From: an uncultured Thermomicrobiales bacterium
GTDB taxonomy: Bacteria; Chloroflexota; Chloroflexia; Thermomicrobiales; UBA6265
Assembly (NCBI GenBank): GCA_902806365.1
Contig: CADCWJ010000384.1
Span: 1 to 8,302, forward strand
DNA length: 8,302 bases
Direction: 5' to 3'
Positions within the stretch are counted from its first letter, which is position 1. Each line of letters starts with the position of its first letter. The notes under the pieces are model-generated. The model made no database searches, had not been told where the DNA came from, and saw only the letters and a program-made list of their open reading frames with translations. This document shows, in pieces, positions 7,249 to 8,302 of this stretch. Made by a program: the position numbers and the translations under genes.

Positions 7249-7278
7249 TTGAAGCGCCTCTCCCTTTCGTGGTACCTT
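7249..7278 (+). promoter_or_regulatory. possible promoter for infC-rpmI-rplT
   Basis: TTGAAG at 7249-7254 (4 of 6 matches to TTGACA) is followed after 18 bases by TACCTT at 7273-7278, which has the TG of an extended -10 at 7270-7271. Transcription would start near 7285, giving an 85-base leader before infC. The -10 match is poor, so this is tentative; infC may also be read from the upstream operon. Confidence 0.3.
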
Positions 7279-7285
7279 GATACCA
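7270..7285 (+). repeat. inverted repeat TGGTA-N6-TACCA
   Basis: Half-sites TGGTA (7270-7274) and TACCA (7281-7285) form a perfect 5-bp dyad around CCTTGA. One further pair in the spacer (C7276 with G7279) also fits the symmetry. The dyad overlaps the proposed -10 box, as an operator would, but it may be chance. No regulator can be named. Confidence 0.3.
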
Positions 7286-7303
7286 TATCGCTGCTGGCCC
7301 ATT

Positions 7304-7327
7304 GTCGGTCATTTGCACCGGCTTTTT
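7304..7327 (+). terminator. terminator-like hairpin between ribF and infC
   Basis: GTCGGT (7304-7309) pairs with ACCGGC (7317-7322), six base pairs including one G-U, around a 7-nt loop CATTTGC. TTTTT follows directly at 7323-7327. The stem is short but GC-rich, and the T-run is the longest in this region. It could terminate the upstream operon after ribF or serve as an attenuator in the infC leader. TGCTGG (7292-7297) and CCAGCA (7335-7340) also pair and enclose it. Confidence 0.5.
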
Positions 7328-7357
7328 CGTGTGTCCAGCATAAAGCGCCCGCGGTTC

Positions 7358-7372
7358 AGGAGGCGAGCTATT
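7358..7372 (+). promoter_or_regulatory. AGGAGG ribosome binding site plus AUU start of infC
   Basis: A perfect AGGAGG (7358-7363) is followed after 6 bases by ATT at 7370-7372, in frame with IF-3. No ATG, GTG or TTG lies at a suitable distance: in-frame GTG at 7331 lies upstream of the site, and GTG at 7394 is 30 bases downstream of it. An AUU start is a well-known feature of infC in E. coli and many other bacteria, where IF-3 discriminates against its own start codon. Confidence 0.85.
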
Positions 7373-7954
7373 TCCAGACCAGCACAAACTCGCGTGAACG
7401 AGCGTATTCGTATTCGCGAGGTGAGATTAATCGATGATGAAGGACGCCAGGTCGGCATCGTCCCGACCCGGGAAGCGATGGAAATGGCGCGGGAACGAGG
7501 GCTCGATCTCGTAGAAGTGGCGCCGAACGCCGTCCCGCCCGTTTGCCGATTGATGGATTACGGGAAGTTTCGGTACGAGCAGAGCCGCAAAGAGCGTGAT
7601 TCACGGCGTAATCAGCACGTAACGCGACTCAAGGAAGTTCGTGTCGAGCCGAAAATCGGTGGGCACGATCTGGAAACGAAGGGTCGCCAGGCCGCCCGGT
7701 TCCTCGATGGGGGAGACAAGGTCAAGCTGACAGTGCTCTTCCGTGGCCGATCGATCACCCATCCCGAGCTTGGCCGCGACCTTCTGGACCAGTTGGCGAT
7801 CCAGCTTCGCGAGCATGGTTCCATTGAGCAGTCGGCCCGCATGGAAGGCCGCACCATGACGATGTACATGGCTCCGCTTCGCCAGCGGTCCAGCCCATCA
7901 GAAAGAGAGAACCAGGCCAGCCATGAGCAACAAGATCAAGCTCAAAACGCATAA
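7370..7954 (+). CDS. infC: translation initiation factor IF-3 (AUU start)
   Basis: IF-3 binds the 30S subunit, prevents premature subunit joining and proofreads the initiator tRNA and start codon. Read from the AUU codon, the product has 194 residues. The N domain contains TRVNERIRIREVRLI at 7-21 and the family signature DLVEVAPNAVPPVCRLMDYG at 46-65. A Lys/Arg-rich linker spans about 66-90. The C domain contains KIGGHDLETK at 95-104 and FRGRSITHPELG at 124-135. Residues after about 172 form a polar, Gln/Ser/Glu-rich tail that makes it longer than E. coli IF-3 (180). The AUU start is inferred from the AGGAGG six bases upstream and from the family N-terminus. Starting at the first in-frame ATT/GTG-type codon further upstream would add an unconserved basic leader. 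Autoregulation through the AUU codon is expected. The 3' end overlaps rpmI by 32 bases in another frame. Confidence 0.95.
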   Translation: MSRPAQTRVNERIRIREVRLIDDEGRQVGIVPTREAMEMARERGLDLVEVAPNAVPPVCRLMDYGKFRYEQSRKERDSRRNQHVTRLKEVRVEPKIGGHDLETKGRQAARFLDGGDKVKLTVLFRGRSITHPELGRDLLDQLAIQLREHGSIEQSARMEGRTMTMYMAPLRQRSSPSERENQASHEQQDQAQNA

Positions 7955-8129
7955 GGGCGCCAAGCGGCGGTTCAAGATCACTGCCACCGGAAAGATCATG
8001 CACGCCAAGGGGATGAAGAGTCATCTCCGGCGCAAGAAGGCGCCGCGCGTGAAACGACAATTCGACCGAATGCTCGTTATGGACGCAACCAACGTGAAGC
8101 GCGTCCGGCGGATGCTTCCGCACGGCTAG
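7923..8129 (+). CDS. rpmI: 50S ribosomal protein bL35
   Basis: bL35 is a small basic protein of the large ribosomal subunit. The 68-residue product matches the family along its length: KLKTHKGAKRRFKITATGKI at 6-25, KSHLRRKKAP at 32-41 and the C-terminal TNVKRVRRMLPHG at 56-68. The start lies inside the 3' end of infC (different frame), so the genes are probably translationally coupled; the ribosome binding site is weak (AGG at 7914-7916, six bases before ATG). The order infC-rpmI-rplT is strongly conserved in bacteria, where L20 commonly represses the operon. Confidence 0.97.
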   Translation: MSNKIKLKTHKGAKRRFKITATGKIMHAKGMKSHLRRKKAPRVKRQFDRMLVMDATNVKRVRRMLPHG

Positions 8130-8171
8130 CGCGGGGCGATGCAGCCCGTATCGATTGAGGAACAGGACGTA

Positions 8172-8302
8172 ATGGCAAGGGTGAAACGAGGTGTCGCCGC
8201 CCATCGGCGGCACCGCAAGGTTCTTCTTCAAGTGAAGGGGCATCGCGGGACGCGTAATCGCCTGTACAAGCGGGCGCACGAGTCGCTCATGCGATCGCTT
8301 CA
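8172..8302 (+). CDS. rplT: 50S ribosomal protein bL20 (5' part only)
   Basis: Only the first 43 codons plus two bases are in the window; the gene runs off the end. The peptide begins MARVKRGVAAHRRHRKVLLQ, continues with KGHRGTRNRLYKRAHESLMRSL at 22-43 (key residues KGHRG 22-26 and NRLYK 29-33), and matches the RNA-binding N-terminal extension of bL20. bL20 is needed early in 50S assembly and represses its own operon in several bacteria. The start is ATG with AGGA at 8164-8167 and GAGGA at 8157-8161 upstream. A 42-base gap separates it from rpmI. Confidence 0.97.
   Translation, partial: MARVKRGVAAHRRHRKVLLQVKGHRGTRNRLYKRAHESLMRSL

Noticed and set aside
8130..8171. Weak GGGC/GCCC hairpin between rpmI and rplT
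   Set aside because: Only four base pairs with no T-run, so there is no support for a terminator or regulator.

Overview
The window is a compact, entirely plus-strand block of translation and RNA-metabolism genes from a high-GC bacterium (roughly 60% GC by eye). The order is nusA - rnpM (ylxR) - infB - rbfA - nrnA-type DHH phosphoesterase - truB - ribF - infC - rpmI - rplT (cut by the window end). All ten genes are recognisable from conserved motifs, and none looks broken. The organism cannot be fixed from this stretch alone. A very compact IF-2, GTG and AUU starts, and the junction of ribF to infC-rpmI-rplT would suit a Gram-positive-like or Chloroflexota (Thermomicrobia-like) lineage, but that is a low-confidence inference.

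Layout. Bases 1-173 are a non-coding leader with a possible extended -10 box, a strong intrinsic-terminator hairpin and an AT-rich possible second -10 before nusA. Bases 174-7224 form a tightly packed operon. Four junctions are start/stop overlaps suggesting translational coupling (rnpM/infB, rbfA/nrnA, nrnA/truB, truB/ribF). Only nusA-rnpM (41 nt) and infB-rbfA (75 nt) have gaps. Bases 7225-7369 are the longest internal gap. They hold a possible promoter, a dyad and a terminator-like hairpin, followed by a perfect AGGAGG and an AUU start for infC. infC overlaps rpmI by 32 nt out of frame, and rplT follows after 42 nt.

How the genes fit together. NusA controls pausing and termination and helps rRNA transcription. 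RnpM modulates RNase P. IF-2 and IF-3 drive initiation. RbfA matures the 30S subunit. The DHH enzyme clears short RNA oligonucleotides and pAp. TruB makes pseudouridine-55 in tRNA. RibF makes FMN and FAD. L35 and L20 are 50S proteins. The classic nusA-infB operon and the classic infC-rpmI-rplT operon thus sit end to end.

I see no mobile element, CRISPR array, tRNA, rRNA or novel defence or metabolic system. The points worth a second look are regulatory (the terminator in the nusA leader, the AUU start and possible attenuator of infC) plus a long unassigned tail on NusA.
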